The position numbers and the translations under genes are program-made. Source: Cardiobacterium valvarum (GTDB taxonomy: Bacteria > Pseudomonadota > Gammaproteobacteria > Cardiobacteriales > Cardiobacteriaceae). From it: a stretch of DNA of 64,000 nucleotides. The stretch spans positions 2,217,001-2,281,000 of the forward strand of contig NZ_UFUW01000001.1 in the NCBI RefSeq assembly GCF_900460955.1, given 5' to 3'. Shown here piece after piece: positions 9,301 through 16,423 of the stretch; the stretch's first letter is position 1, and each line of letters opens with the position of its first letter. The notes beneath the pieces were generated by a model. That model searched no databases, was not told where the DNA came from, and saw only the letters and a program-made list of their open reading frames with translations.

Positions 9301-9977
9301 GCGGCAGCAACAGCGCCCAGGTAGGCGTTGCTGTCGTGCAGGCCGCCACCAGCGATGAGGCGGGCGTATTCGGCAGGGTGGGCCTGGGCGAGTTCGTGGC
9401 GGATGCGGCGCAGGTGGTCGTGGATGGTGTCGAGGTTGGCGCTGCTGTGTTCGTTGATTTGCAGGTGTTCGTCGCTGCCGGTTTCCAGCGCGTTTTCGAT
9501 GAGCCAGCGCTGGCAGATGCTGTCGAGGGTGCCGATGGTGAGTTCGTCCAGGGCGATGCGGGTGTCTTCGATGCGGCGGTAGAGGTGGATGAGGCCGTCC
9601 AGGCCGCGTTCGCGCACGGGGGCGAGGATGAGGTGGCGGTTGATGGGGTCGGTTTCGCCCGCGCGGTCAAGCTGTGCGCCGAGGCGGGCAGCGAGGGCGT
9701 CGTCGTCATCCAGCAGGGTTTGATCCGTCAGGTAGGCGTCGGCGATGTTTTTGAGGCGCTCGCGCAGGGTGTCCAGGCGGTCGCGCACGCGGTGCTGCAT
9801 TTCGGCGGCGGCTTTGCGGGTGAAGGTGGTGGCGATGATGTCGCGCGGGGCGATAGCGGTTTCGAGCAGCAGGCGCAGGATGATGCCGGTGAGCGTCCAG
9901 GTTTTGCCGGTGCCGGCAGAGGCTTCGATGAGGGCGCGGCCACGCAGGGGCAGGGTGAGGGCGGGAGGGGTGTTCAT
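6345..9977 (-). CDS. recB: RecBCD enzyme subunit RecB (exodeoxyribonuclease V beta)
   Basis: The 3'-5' helicase/nuclease subunit of RecBCD, 1210 residues from the ATG at 9977, chosen because it places the Walker A (EASAGTGKT, residues 18-26) at the usual distance from the N-terminus; upstream in-frame ATGs at 10010 and 10025 lack a better ribosome site. UvrD/Rep-type motifs are present, including LVDESQDLN, LLVGDPKQAIYGFRGGD and LLTIHKAKGL. The C-terminal RecB nuclease motif is intact: GEID with Asp near 1094, then YILDYKSN with Asp near 1107 and Lys near 1109. Its stop overlaps recD. It is divergent from tmcA with only about 50 bp between the starts. Confidence 0.95.
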   Translation of the reverse strand: MNTPPALTLPLRGRALIEASAGTGKTWTLTGIILRLLLETAIAPRDIIATTFTRKAAAEMQHRVRDRLDTLRERLKNIADAYLTDQTLLDDDDALAARLGAQLDRAGETDPINRHLILAPVRERGLDGLIHLYRRIEDTRIALDELTIGTLDSICQRWLIENALETGSDEHLQINEHSSANLDTIHDHLRRIRHELAQAHPAEYARLIAGGGLHDSNAYLGAVAAATRYNEAAITPVAPPDAADSAAARAALSDLDPTLIADWQTLTDSDALLAATRKDAAWKKHRAALPALIAQLRDNRPLDDASTALAAGILDPKFNKGHDALAARYHDHPLTTLLRAALAHQHDHDTLDAAATAALITAVRAELPAAREQRGETTFNDKITRLNRALEGPHGAALARYLTHRYPVMLVDESQDLNHDQARLLENTYLRDDTAPPRSFLLLVGDPKQAIYGFRGGDVANYNRLKQHIAPADRHQLLTNHRSAANLIAAHNEHYTHHNNDRLGDNIHYHPASAANLKNRIVDHHGNPIAAPLIWMDSGQNQDEETDKIAALTAQLLAATSPYARRNDDGSLSRIRPRDIQILMRSNNGLVTLQQKLHRHGIDSELQHEQNLFTGSVARAFADLLAAIRDPENSAHHNRLLSGPYYNKTQADLDHLAAIEQGENEAAADEYTLADLRAALNRARAQWQSGGLLAALTPLLDHPKHSIWQTLAAAPYPDNHRHLLDLRHIQQLLAERPPEQNPAHYSRWWQRQLADPPQADWATVPPLPGTNAVQLLTIHKAKGLQAPIVILAPGGSGKGGNRDSGVRLYPVRDGDRLSLSPCKPEGAAKTENERHEDEENRRLHYVGITRAEDLLIIAKRHKSPAKPSEALYQSQTESPHSQILPEGVSLSQHERVLPAAVAETPAAAPNSEAEPWPRKHYYGWQRTSFTALSRDTDNHTAIDLADYAVAEPRDNAAEPPPDDADIRYTFPRGPAAGSYLHAILEHTHGDRRADWRQTLSRHAAEWQIPLDDAGLSACEQWLADIYAAQCPQSGISLAASKRGAHRSEYSFSLALDDRDPANIDRIDALFTACGLPLGLKKNHKHYRYLRGEIDHLYQHGGRYYILDYKSNHLGDSPAAYNAAALKQAMDDHHYWLQAAIYQVALHRLLQTRLPDYDPETHLGGVEYLYLRGVDSTDRANGGLGHRYPTDFILALDREFGYQNPYPRQTA

Positions 9978-10026
9978 AGGGGCGGGATGATAGCATTGCC
10001 AGTCAGTCATTATGGGAGGAGGCATT

Positions 10027-11436
10027 ATGCGGCGTTTGCGGCTGGTCGAAGCGGGGGATTTGCCCAAGCACGGGGTATTCGGGCGCGATCTGGCCTTGCG
10101 CGATTTTCGCCGCTATTTGGGGCAGTCGCGCGATGGATTGTGCTATGACGCCAGCGGCGGTTTGTTCCCCAACGCGTTTACCGCGCTGGCGGGAACGGTC
10201 ACGGATGGGCACGACCTGCACCTGTACTTGCCGCCCGCCTATCCGGACGGCGACCCTGATCACCGCCGCCTGCTCGATTTTGGCGTCCCCACCGACGGCT
10301 GCGCGGATTTTTTTAATGCCCGCCTGCGCCGCTTCGCTTCAAGGGAGACGGCGGCAGCGGATACCGCGCCGGAAGCGGAGACAGTGCAGTTCAGCGAGGG
10401 GCCGCAGGTGTTCGTCGGGCGGCGCGGACGTGGCAAGTCGTCACGCTTAGCGGCGAAGGCACGCTGGCTGGGGGCGGATAAACGGCTACTGGTGGTGGCA
10501 CCGTTTCGCAGCAATCTCACCCGCTTGCAACAGCTGCTGGCGGATATGGATAACGTTTTTTTCCTCTCGCCGGATGACGCACTCTTCCGTGCACCACAAG
10601 TGGATTTTTTGCTGGTCGATGAGGCCTCTGCCGTGCCGCCCGCGCAGCTCTTGGCACTGACGGCGCGTTTCCCGCGCTATGCGCTCGCCGCCAGTGAGGA
10701 CGGCTATGAGGGACACGGGCGGGTGTTTTCCTTGCAGGTGCTGCCGCAGCTCGTCGCGCGTGATGGTGCGGAGGTCATCGTTGAGCGGCAGGCGTGGCGT
10801 TTCGCGCATGGCGACGCGCTGGAAGCGGTGCTGGATGCGGCGTTTTTGTTGCAACCGGTGCTGGGGGAGGCGCCGACTTCGTGGCAGATTCGTCAGGTCG
10901 GGCGGGCAGAACTGGCGGCGGATGAAGCCTTGTTACGGGCGGTGTTTGCCCTGCTCTTCGCCGCGCATTACCGCACCACGCCGGAGGATTTGAAACGTCT
11001 GCTGGATTTGCCGCAACAGATGCTGTTTGTCGCCGCCGACGGTGCGCGGGTGGCGGGGGTGCTGTCGATTTTATTGGAATCGCCGTTGCCGGAGGATCTC
11101 GCGGCGGCAGTGTTGCGCGGCGAGCGGCGACCGCAAGGGCGGCTGCTGTTGCAGCAGTTGCTCGCCCGCACCGAGGAAGCGCGTTTCAACCGTCCCTGGG
11201 CGCGTATCAGCCGCATCGCCGTGCATCCTGCCCTGCGGCGGCAAGGCATCGCCACGGCGCTGATTCAGGCGGCGCAGACGGCCTGCCCCGCGCCGCTGGG
11301 GGTGAGTTACGGCTACAGCGCGGAACTGGCGGCATTCTGGCAGGCGCTCGGTTTCCGCGAGGTGTGGCGGGCGGCAGACGGGCGCGGCCTGCGCCCGACG
11401 AGTTTGCGTCTGTGCGCTACAATGAGATTTTTGTAA
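10027..11436 (+). CDS. tmcA: tRNA(Met) cytidine acetyltransferase TmcA, short form
   Basis: Enzyme of the family that N4-acetylates the wobble cytidine of elongator tRNA-Met using acetyl-CoA and ATP. The ATG at 10027 is chosen because GGAGGAGG precedes it; the in-frame ATG at 10012 lies before that site. A P-loop GRRGRGKSS is at about 131-139, followed by LLVDEASAVPP, the family's GYEGHGR segment, and a GNAT acetyl-CoA motif (RIAVHPALRRQGIATAL) near the C-terminus. At 469 residues it is about 200 shorter than E. coli TmcA: the N-terminal domain is compressed and the C-terminal tRNA-binding tail is essentially missing. It may be a reduced but functional variant; no frameshift is visible. Confidence 0.85.
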   Translation: MRRLRLVEAGDLPKHGVFGRDLALRDFRRYLGQSRDGLCYDASGGLFPNAFTALAGTVTDGHDLHLYLPPAYPDGDPDHRRLLDFGVPTDGCADFFNARLRRFASRETAAADTAPEAETVQFSEGPQVFVGRRGRGKSSRLAAKARWLGADKRLLVVAPFRSNLTRLQQLLADMDNVFFLSPDDALFRAPQVDFLLVDEASAVPPAQLLALTARFPRYALAASEDGYEGHGRVFSLQVLPQLVARDGAEVIVERQAWRFAHGDALEAVLDAAFLLQPVLGEAPTSWQIRQVGRAELAADEALLRAVFALLFAAHYRTTPEDLKRLLDLPQQMLFVAADGARVAGVLSILLESPLPEDLAAAVLRGERRPQGRLLLQQLLARTEEARFNRPWARISRIAVHPALRRQGIATALIQAAQTACPAPLGVSYGYSAELAAFWQALGFREVWRAADGRGLRPTSLRLCATMRFL

Positions 11437-11448
11437 GGGAGGTTTTTT

Positions 11449-12318
11449 ATGCGTTTTCTCAACGGATTGTGTGCGCTCATGCCCATCCTGCTGCTCGCCG
11501 CCTGCGGCAGCAGCGATGTTGCCGTGTCCATCAACGGCCCCGGCTTCACCGTCAACACCTACCACAACGGCCAGCAGCGTCATAACGGCAACAGCGGCAG
11601 TGGTGGCGGCGCCTTCGTGCCGCCCGGCAATATCGGCGGCGACGGCGGCACAACGACGCCCGGTGCGCAGTGGCGCCGCCTGAACGGCTTTCGCGTGACG
11701 ACGGCGCGCGTCGATGGCGACGGCGTGATGCGCTATTTCCCGGAAAGCAGCGTCTGCCGCAGCTGCATCGCGACGGTTGACCGCGACAGCCCCTACACCT
11801 TCAACGGCGGCAACGGCGCCTTCCGCGCCCGGACACACGGCGGTGCCGCCCTGCTCTACCGCAACCTCTCCTACGCCACCTTCGGCAGCTTCCACGCGAG
11901 CGGCGACCGCTACCGCCATTTCCACGTCCTGCAACCGACGCCCACCGCCGCCATGCCACGCCATGGCACGGCCAGCTACGCTGGCAACGTCATCTACCGC
12001 GATAACGAAGACGGGCAAATCCGCCTCGCTGTTGATTTCGGCAGCCGCGCCGTCAGCGGCAACGTGCGCGGCCTCTCGGCGGTCGGCGGGCAGGCGCTGG
12101 ACGTGCAGGGCACCATCGCCGGGAACAGCGTCAGCGGTAACGTCCACTACAACGACCGCAGCCTGGAAAAATCCGTGCCGTACAGCGGTGGCGTATTGGA
12201 CGCCACCTTCGCCGGGCCGAATGCGCAACACCTCGTCGGCCAGTTCAGCCTGCCGACTGCCGTCAACCGCCAGAACCATCCCGAAACCACCGCCGTCTTC
12301 GGCGCCAACCGCGAGTAA
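11449..12318 (+). CDS. TbpB-like surface lipoprotein
   Basis: A 289-residue lipoprotein with a clear signal peptide and lipobox (LLLAAC, lipidated Cys19), then a low-complexity linker and a beta-rich body. The C-terminal part has the pattern GVLDATFAGPNAQHLVGQF ending in an FGANRE-like motif, characteristic of the TbpB/factor-H-binding-protein C-lobe fold (Slam-dependent surface lipoproteins). Residues CRSC form a possible disulfide. The ribosome site AAGGGAGG precedes the ATG, 12 nt after tmcA. The ligand is unknown; iron/heme or host-protein capture is inference. A paralogue lies at 14080-14994. No Slam gene is in the window. Confidence 0.75.
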   Translation: MRFLNGLCALMPILLLAACGSSDVAVSINGPGFTVNTYHNGQQRHNGNSGSGGGAFVPPGNIGGDGGTTTPGAQWRRLNGFRVTTARVDGDGVMRYFPESSVCRSCIATVDRDSPYTFNGGNGAFRARTHGGAALLYRNLSYATFGSFHASGDRYRHFHVLQPTPTAAMPRHGTASYAGNVIYRDNEDGQIRLAVDFGSRAVSGNVRGLSAVGGQALDVQGTIAGNSVSGNVHYNDRSLEKSVPYSGGVLDATFAGPNAQHLVGQFSLPTAVNRQNHPETTAVFGANRE

Positions 12319-12321
12319 ACC

Positions 12322-12819
12322 ATGAACTATCAGGACACCCTCGACCATCTGCACGCCCAACTGCAAGAGCACGGCAAAGTCGCGCTGGAACGCTTCGCGC
12401 GCAAAGTCATCACCGCGCTGGAAACCCAGGTGCGCGACGAAGAAGTCGCCCAGGAACTCACCATCGAACAGCCGCACTACCGCCGCCTGCGCCTGCTCGT
12501 ACGCGAGCAGGACTGGAACGAACGCCGCATCGGTGCCGAACTTGACAGTCTCGATCAAGTCGCCGCCGCCCTCGGCGACGACTACCCCGCCGACAACGTC
12601 GCGCCGAAAAACCTCGCCTTCGCCAGCGCACTCGACTACTGGCGCGGCCTGCAAACGGATACCAGTGCCGCGACCGCCACCGCCATCGCCGCGCTCTACC
12701 TCGACAATGCCGACCACGAAGCCGGCCCCGGCGCGCCGGTGGACGAAAGCTGGTCGGAACATCCGCAGATCGCGCCCGCCATCGCACAACTCGAAGCGTG
12801 GATCGCGGCGACGAAATAA
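12322..12819 (+). CDS. Uncharacterised 165-residue protein
   Basis: Not firmly recognised. It is soluble, acidic and predicted mostly helical, with no signal peptide and no cysteines. The middle segment ([21 protein letters not shown], about one residue over the short-motif size) loosely recalls the YjaG/DUF416 layout, but that match is weak. It starts 3 nt after the lipoprotein stop, so it is probably co-transcribed and co-translated with it, and a strong terminator follows. Whether it works with the lipoprotein cannot be told. Confidence 0.6.
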   Translation: MNYQDTLDHLHAQLQEHGKVALERFARKVITALETQVRDEEVAQELTIEQPHYRRLRLLVREQDWNERRIGAELDSLDQVAAALGDDYPADNVAPKNLAFASALDYWRGLQTDTSAATATAIAALYLDNADHEAGPGAPVDESWSEHPQIAPAIAQLEAWIAATK

Positions 12820-12824
12820 CGCCG

Positions 12825-12846
12825 AACCCCGCCTCCGGCGGGGTTT
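12825..12846 (+). terminator. Rho-independent terminator after the lipoprotein/unknown gene pair
   Basis: AACCCCGCC-TC-CGGCGGGGTT stem followed by a short T-run, 5 nt after the stop of the 165-residue protein. It separates that operon from terD. Confidence 0.8.
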
Positions 12847-12910
12847 CTTATATAATCGCCTGCGCAGCCCCGCTGCACCCCTATTTCCCCCAATTCACAG
12901 GAGAATCCTT

Positions 12911-13486
12911 ATGGCCATCAGCCTGCAAAAAGGCGGCAACGTCAGCCTGAGCAAAGAAGCCCCCGGCATGCAAAAAATGCTCATCGGACTCGGCTGGGAC
13001 GTACGCGTCACCGACGGCGCCGATTTCGACCTGGACGGCAGCGCCTTCCTCCTCGGTGCCAACGGCAAAGTCCGTAGTGACGCCGATTTCATCTTCTATA
13101 ACCAGCCGAAATCTGCCGACGGCAGCGTCGCCCACACCGGTGACAACCGCACCGGTGAAGGCGAAGGCGACGATGAAGCCATCATTGTCGAGCTGAACAA
13201 AGTCCCGGCGGATGTCGAAAAAATCGCCATCACCGTTACCATCCACGACGCCGAAGCGCGCGGTCAGAACTTCGGCCAGGTGTCAAGCGCCTTCATCCGC
13301 TGTGTCAACCAGGACAACAACACCGAAGTTGCCCGCTTCGACCTCTCCGAAGATGCCTCTGTCGAAACCGCGATGATCTTCGGCGAAATCTACCGCCACA
13401 ACGGCGAATGGAAATTCAAGGCCATCGGTCAGGGCTTCAAGGGCGGCCTCGGCCCGCTGGCGAAGAATTACGGCGTCAATATCTGA
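12911..13486 (+). CDS. terD: TerD-family stress/tellurium resistance protein
   Basis: A 191-residue protein matching the TerD/TerE calcium-binding family in length and layout. It opens with [19 protein letters not shown], the family signature, then [15 protein letters not shown] and [10 protein letters not shown] with conserved acidic metal-binding residues, and ends with [15 protein letters not shown] clear AGGAG site precedes the ATG. It is alone: no terA, terB, terC or terZ neighbour is visible, so it is more likely a general stress gene than a full tellurite operon. TerD, TerE and CABP1 cannot be told apart here. Confidence 0.9.
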   Translation: MAISLQKGGNVSLSKEAPGMQKMLIGLGWDVRVTDGADFDLDGSAFLLGANGKVRSDADFIFYNQPKSADGSVAHTGDNRTGEGEGDDEAIIVELNKVPADVEKIAITVTIHDAEARGQNFGQVSSAFIRCVNQDNNTEVARFDLSEDASVETAMIFGEIYRHNGEWKFKAIGQGFKGGLGPLAKNYGVNI

Positions 13487-13516
13487 TTCCTCTTTCTGCC
13501 AATCCCAGAAAATAAT

Positions 13517-13578
13517 CTGAGTGTGTTGGCGCGTCTCTCCGTACTATCTGTACTGTCTTCGCCGCGCCGCCTTCTCAG
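13517..13578. repeat. Degenerate Correia-like element core
   Basis: Bounded by CTGAG/CTCAG, this 62-bp hairpin-prone segment contains CCGTACTATCTGTACTGTCT on the plus strand. The complement (AGACAGTACAGATAGTACGG) matches the internal core of the Neisseria Correia repeat and the core of the element at 34439-34546. The terminal repeats seen in the better copies are degraded here. Confidence 0.55.
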
Positions 13579-13606
13579 CTTGATTCCTGATTGGTATTCC
13601 ATAGCC

Positions 13607-13631
13607 AAAGCTGCCTGCGGGCAGCTTTTTT
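13607..13631 (+). terminator. Rho-independent terminator downstream of terD
   Basis: AAAGCTGCC-TGC-GGGCAGCTTTTTTT: a 7-bp GC-rich stem with a long T-run. A second hairpin (AAAACCGCC...GCGGGTTTT) at about 13640-13667 abuts the MITE. Confidence 0.8.
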
Positions 13632-13667
13632 GTGTGCAGAGAAAAACCGCCGTAGCGGGTTTTCTCA

Positions 13668-14020
13668 GAACGTGTTCATAATCTCTGCAGCCATGGGAAA
13701 AGGCTGCCTGATGGCATTGGAACGTGAGCGGAATCATCTTGGCGCGGTACAAAAATTCCTTGCCGACGGTGGCTACACAGGCAGAGCATTTGCGTTGTCG
13801 GTACAGGAGTTGATGGGTGCGGGGGTAGGGATTGCCAAACGAAACGGATTGCACCGTTTTGTGGTATTGCCGAAGCGGTGGGTGGTAGGGCGCAGTTTTT
13901 CCTGGCTGGAAAAGAACACAGGCGACTTTGGAAAAACTGCGGGCGTAAGCTGAGTACCCGTCTGCAAATGGTGGTTTTGGCTTTCTTGGGAGTCCTGCCA
14001 CGAAGACTATAAACACGTTC
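13668..14020 (+). mobile_element. 353-bp non-autonomous IS5-family (IS1031-like) derivative, copy 1
   Basis: Terminal inverted repeats GAACGTGTTCATA and TATAAACACGTTC bound a 353-bp element that keeps only the C-terminal part of an IS5-family transposase gene. A second copy of exactly the same length, with the same internal deletion and the same frameshift, lies at 54477-54829. The flanks here are TCA and TAA (TNA type), so the target duplication has decayed on one side. The shared structure means it moved as a deletion derivative, in the manner of a MITE, driven in trans. Confidence 0.85.
13693..14012 (+). pseudogene. IS5-family transposase C-terminal fragment, frameshifted
   Basis: It reads MGKGCLMALERERNHLGAVQ, LADGGYTGRAF and FVVLPKRWVVGRSFSWLEK, the DDE C-terminal region of IS5-family transposases, then needs a -1 shift at GGAAAAG (near 13912) to continue as HRRLWKNCGRKLSTRLQMVV. 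The N-terminal half with the first catalytic Asp is missing. It cannot encode an active enzyme. Confidence 0.85.
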
Positions 14021-14030
14021 TAAGGGCAAG

Positions 14031-14057
14031 AAAAAACCGACGCGGACGCCGGTTTTT
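14031..14057 (-). terminator. Terminator of the minus-strand lipoprotein gene
   Basis: AAAAACCG...CGGTTTTT hairpin flanked by A/T runs, just downstream of the stop at 14080. A second small hairpin, TAGCCG...CGGCTA, lies at 14061-14079 next to the stop. Confidence 0.65.
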
Positions 14058-14079
14058 CGCTAGCCGTAGTAAACGGCTA

Positions 14080-14994
14080 TCAGGGGGTAATGTCACCGCG
14101 TTTGCCGTAGAAGACTTGTTCGGTTTCATGCTTATTGCCAGAGGGCCCGTAATTGAGGTCGCCGACAATTTCTTCCGCATTCGGCCCGGCAATATAGAGA
14201 TTATAAGAGCCGGTGATATTGCCATTAGCGCTTCTCACACCACCTTTATCAACCCCATGCGTCTTGCCAAAAGGACTGGCAAACTGGGTGATAGTCTTTT
14301 CCTGCAAGGTCAGCTCAGGACGACCATTCGCCGCAGCGACCGTACCGGAACCTTTTTTCTGCCCGAAATTGATGGTGTAAGTGAGATCAGCATCATTGGC
14401 TGCACGATCATTGAAAACTTTGCCTGCATAGATGGCCGTACCGCTGTTAGGCAGCGTTACCGTCGGTGAGTAGTAGGGGGTGGAATCACTATCCAGCGGA
14501 TTGGCTCTGCTGTCTTTGCCGTAGGCAAGAGCGCCAGCATAGAAGCCGCGATAGGAGCGCAGCGTCACATCCGATTTGTATTCGGCGTTGTTGCTACCGG
14601 TGTATTTGTTTTCTGCAGTGAGTGTTTTGAAGCCCAGCGGCACGGCGGTAAGGTCAAAGGTCTGTTTTTTCTCGCCTCGTACTTCCTTCACTAGGGTTTT
14701 GCCGTCAACTTTCAGGGTAAAGGTATCATAGCCTTTATAGATGCCATCCCAGTCGTAATCGCTATCGTCGCTATAGTCGGCGGTCAGGCTTTTGACGGGC
14801 TCTGGCTGTTGCGGCTGCTGCGGGTGTTGTGGATTGTTCGGCTGTTGCTGGTTGTTACCCGGCGGTTGCGGCGCATTGTTATTGTTACTCGGCGGCGGTG
14901 TAATTTGCGGGTTGCTGTTGCTGTTGTCGCTGCTGCCACCACAAGCGGCGAGCAGACTGGCGATAAGAACGGAAAGGACGAGTTTTTTCTGCAT
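14080..14994 (-). CDS. TbpB-like surface lipoprotein with Asn/Gln/Pro-rich linker
   Basis: A 304-residue lipoprotein, second TbpB-like paralogue in the window. The start at 14994 is chosen for its CAGGAG ribosome site and because it gives a signal peptide with lipobox LLAAC (Cys18). A tether rich in Asn, Gln and Pro (about residues 25-60) holds the globular part away from the membrane. The body has TbpB barrel features: GTAIYAGKVFND, GSYNLYIAGPNAEEIVGDL and a terminal FYGKRGD. It is transcribed alone and divergently from the citrate operon. The ligand is unknown; surface export by a Slam-type translocon is inferred from family knowledge. Confidence 0.75.
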   Translation of the reverse strand: MQKKLVLSVLIASLLAACGGSSDNSNSNPQITPPPSNNNNAPQPPGNNQQQPNNPQHPQQPQQPEPVKSLTADYSDDSDYDWDGIYKGYDTFTLKVDGKTLVKEVRGEKKQTFDLTAVPLGFKTLTAENKYTGSNNAEYKSDVTLRSYRGFYAGALAYGKDSRANPLDSDSTPYYSPTVTLPNSGTAIYAGKVFNDRAANDADLTYTINFGQKKGSGTVAAANGRPELTLQEKTITQFASPFGKTHGVDKGGVRSANGNITGSYNLYIAGPNAEEIVGDLNYGPSGNKHETEQVFYGKRGDITP

Positions 14995-15165
14995 TTTGCA
15001 TACTCCTGAAAAAATGAATAGATGATGATTTTGTCGCATCCCTGCCGACAAACGGTGGTTGATCTCGCAAAATCTTGATTATGGTAACGTATTCCGAGAC
15101 TTAGAAAGAGATATTGTGATGATGAAAAATTCGCAACATGCTGTAAAAACTAAGAAAAAACAAGA

Positions 15166-15194
15166 TTGTCATCATTTTTTAATTTCTCTAAGAT
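15166..15194 (+). promoter_or_regulatory. Predicted sigma-70 promoter of the citrate lyase operon
   Basis: The -35 TTGTCA (15166-15171), a 17-bp spacer and the -10 TAAGAT (15189-15194) lie about 58 bp before the citD ATG. The surrounding DNA is AT-rich relative to the genes. Confidence 0.5.
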
Positions 15195-15208
15195 GCCTCT
15201 TCCTGACG

Positions 15209-15220
15209 GGGGTATACCCC
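15209..15220. promoter_or_regulatory. Perfect palindrome in the citD leader, candidate operator
   Basis: GGGGTATACCCC is a perfect 12-bp palindrome lying just past the expected transcription start, upstream of the citD ribosome site GAGGAG. Its position suits a repressor. The regulator is not identified; no citAB two-component genes are in the window. Confidence 0.45.
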
Positions 15221-15251
15221 GCCTGCTTTCCTGTCCAACGAGGAGATTTGT

Positions 15252-15542
15252 ATGCAAGTCACGAAAGAGAGTGTCGCCGGGACGGTCGAGTCCAGCGACG
15301 TGATGGTTTATGTCGCCCCAAGCGGTGGCGGGGTGTCGCTGGATCTGACCAGCAGTGTCGGCAAGCAGTTCGACGCGCAAATCCGCGCCACGGTGGCTGA
15401 TGTGCTGAAACAGCTCGGCGTGGACGCAGTCGCCCTGCGTCTGGATGATCGCGGCGCGCTGGATTGCGTGCTGCGTGCCCGTCTGAAAGCAGCACTGCTG
15501 CGCGCTACCGATGAACCTGTCGATTGGGGGAAAGTATTATGA
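15252..15542 (+). CDS. citD: Citrate lyase acyl carrier protein (gamma subunit)
   Basis: A 96-residue carrier that holds the phosphoribosyl-dephospho-CoA prosthetic group of citrate lyase, on which acetyl and citryl thioesters cycle. The segment [10 protein letters not shown] carries the attachment serine (Ser14, same position as in the Klebsiella protein). First gene of the operon, with a good GAGGAG ribosome site; its TGA overlaps the citE ATG. In most bacteria citC (the ligase that acetylates this carrier) precedes citD, but the DNA upstream here holds no such gene. Confidence 0.95.
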   Translation: MQVTKESVAGTVESSDVMVYVAPSGGGVSLDLTSSVGKQFDAQIRATVADVLKQLGVDAVALRLDDRGALDCVLRARLKAALLRATDEPVDWGKVL

Positions 15543-16417
15543 AACTTCGCCGCAGTATGCTGTTCGTCCCCGGCTCGAATGCGGGCATGATCAGCAACAC
15601 CTTTATTTACAAACCCGATTCCATCATGTTCGACCTGGAAGATTCCGTGGCGCTGGCCGAGAAGGACACCGCGCGGATGCTGGTCGCCCATGCCCTGCAA
15701 CACCCGCTCTACCGCGAGATGGAAACCGTGGTACGCGTCAACCCGCTCGCCTCCGAATTTGGCCTGCTGGATTTGAACGCCGTCGTGCGCACCGGTACCG
15801 ACATCGTCCGTCTGCCGAAGACCGACAGCGCCCAAGACATCGTCGATATGGACAAGGCCATCACCGAGATTGAAAAGGCTTGTGGCCGCGAAGTCGGCAG
15901 CACGCAACTGCTCGCCGCGATTGAATCCGCGCAGGGCATCCTCGCGGTGAACGACATCGCCAAAGCCTCGCCACGCCTGATGGGTATCGCGCTCGGCGCG
16001 GAAGATTATGTGCGCAACATGAAAACGGAGCGCTCACCGGACGGCATCGAGTTGCTCTTTGCCCGCAGCAGCATCCTGCATGCCGCCCGTGCCAACGGCC
16101 TGATGGCGTTTGACACCGTCTATTCCGACGCGCGCAACGAAGAAGGTTTCCTGCGCGAGGCTTCGCTCATCAAGCAGCTTGGTTTCGACGGCAAATCGCT
16201 CATCAACCCGAACCAGATCACCCTTATCCACAACCTGTTCGCGCCGACGCAGAAAGAAGTCGATCACGCCACGCGCGTCATCGCCGCTGCCGAAGAAGCC
16301 GAACGCAACGGTTCCGGCGTTGTCTCGCTCAACGGCAAAATGGTGGATACGCCCATCATCGAACGCGCCAAACTGGTTCTGCAACGCGCAGCCGCATCCG
16401 GCATCAGAGAGGAATAA
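15539..16417 (+). CDS. citE: Citrate lyase beta subunit (citryl-ACP lyase)
   Basis: Cleaves citryl-ACP into oxaloacetate and acetyl-ACP. 292 residues from the ATG at 15539, which overlaps the citD stop and starts the family N-terminus [14 protein letters not shown]. HpcH/HpaI-type TIM barrel with [34 protein letters not shown] and [10 protein letters not shown]; the acidic residues in the Asp/Glu-rich strands bind magnesium in this family. It works with CitD and CitF in the hexameric lyase complex. Confidence 0.95.
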   Translation: MKLRRSMLFVPGSNAGMISNTFIYKPDSIMFDLEDSVALAEKDTARMLVAHALQHPLYREMETVVRVNPLASEFGLLDLNAVVRTGTDIVRLPKTDSAQDIVDMDKAITEIEKACGREVGSTQLLAAIESAQGILAVNDIAKASPRLMGIALGAEDYVRNMKTERSPDGIELLFARSSILHAARANGLMAFDTVYSDARNEEGFLREASLIKQLGFDGKSLINPNQITLIHNLFAPTQKEVDHATRVIAAAEEAERNGSGVVSLNGKMVDTPIIERAKLVLQRAAASGIREE

Positions 16418-16423
16418 ACGAAT

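Noticed and set aside
8313..10148. 611-residue plus-strand frame opposite recB
   Set aside because: Low-complexity Gly/Val/Ala-rich antisense translation; RecB is intact on the other strand.
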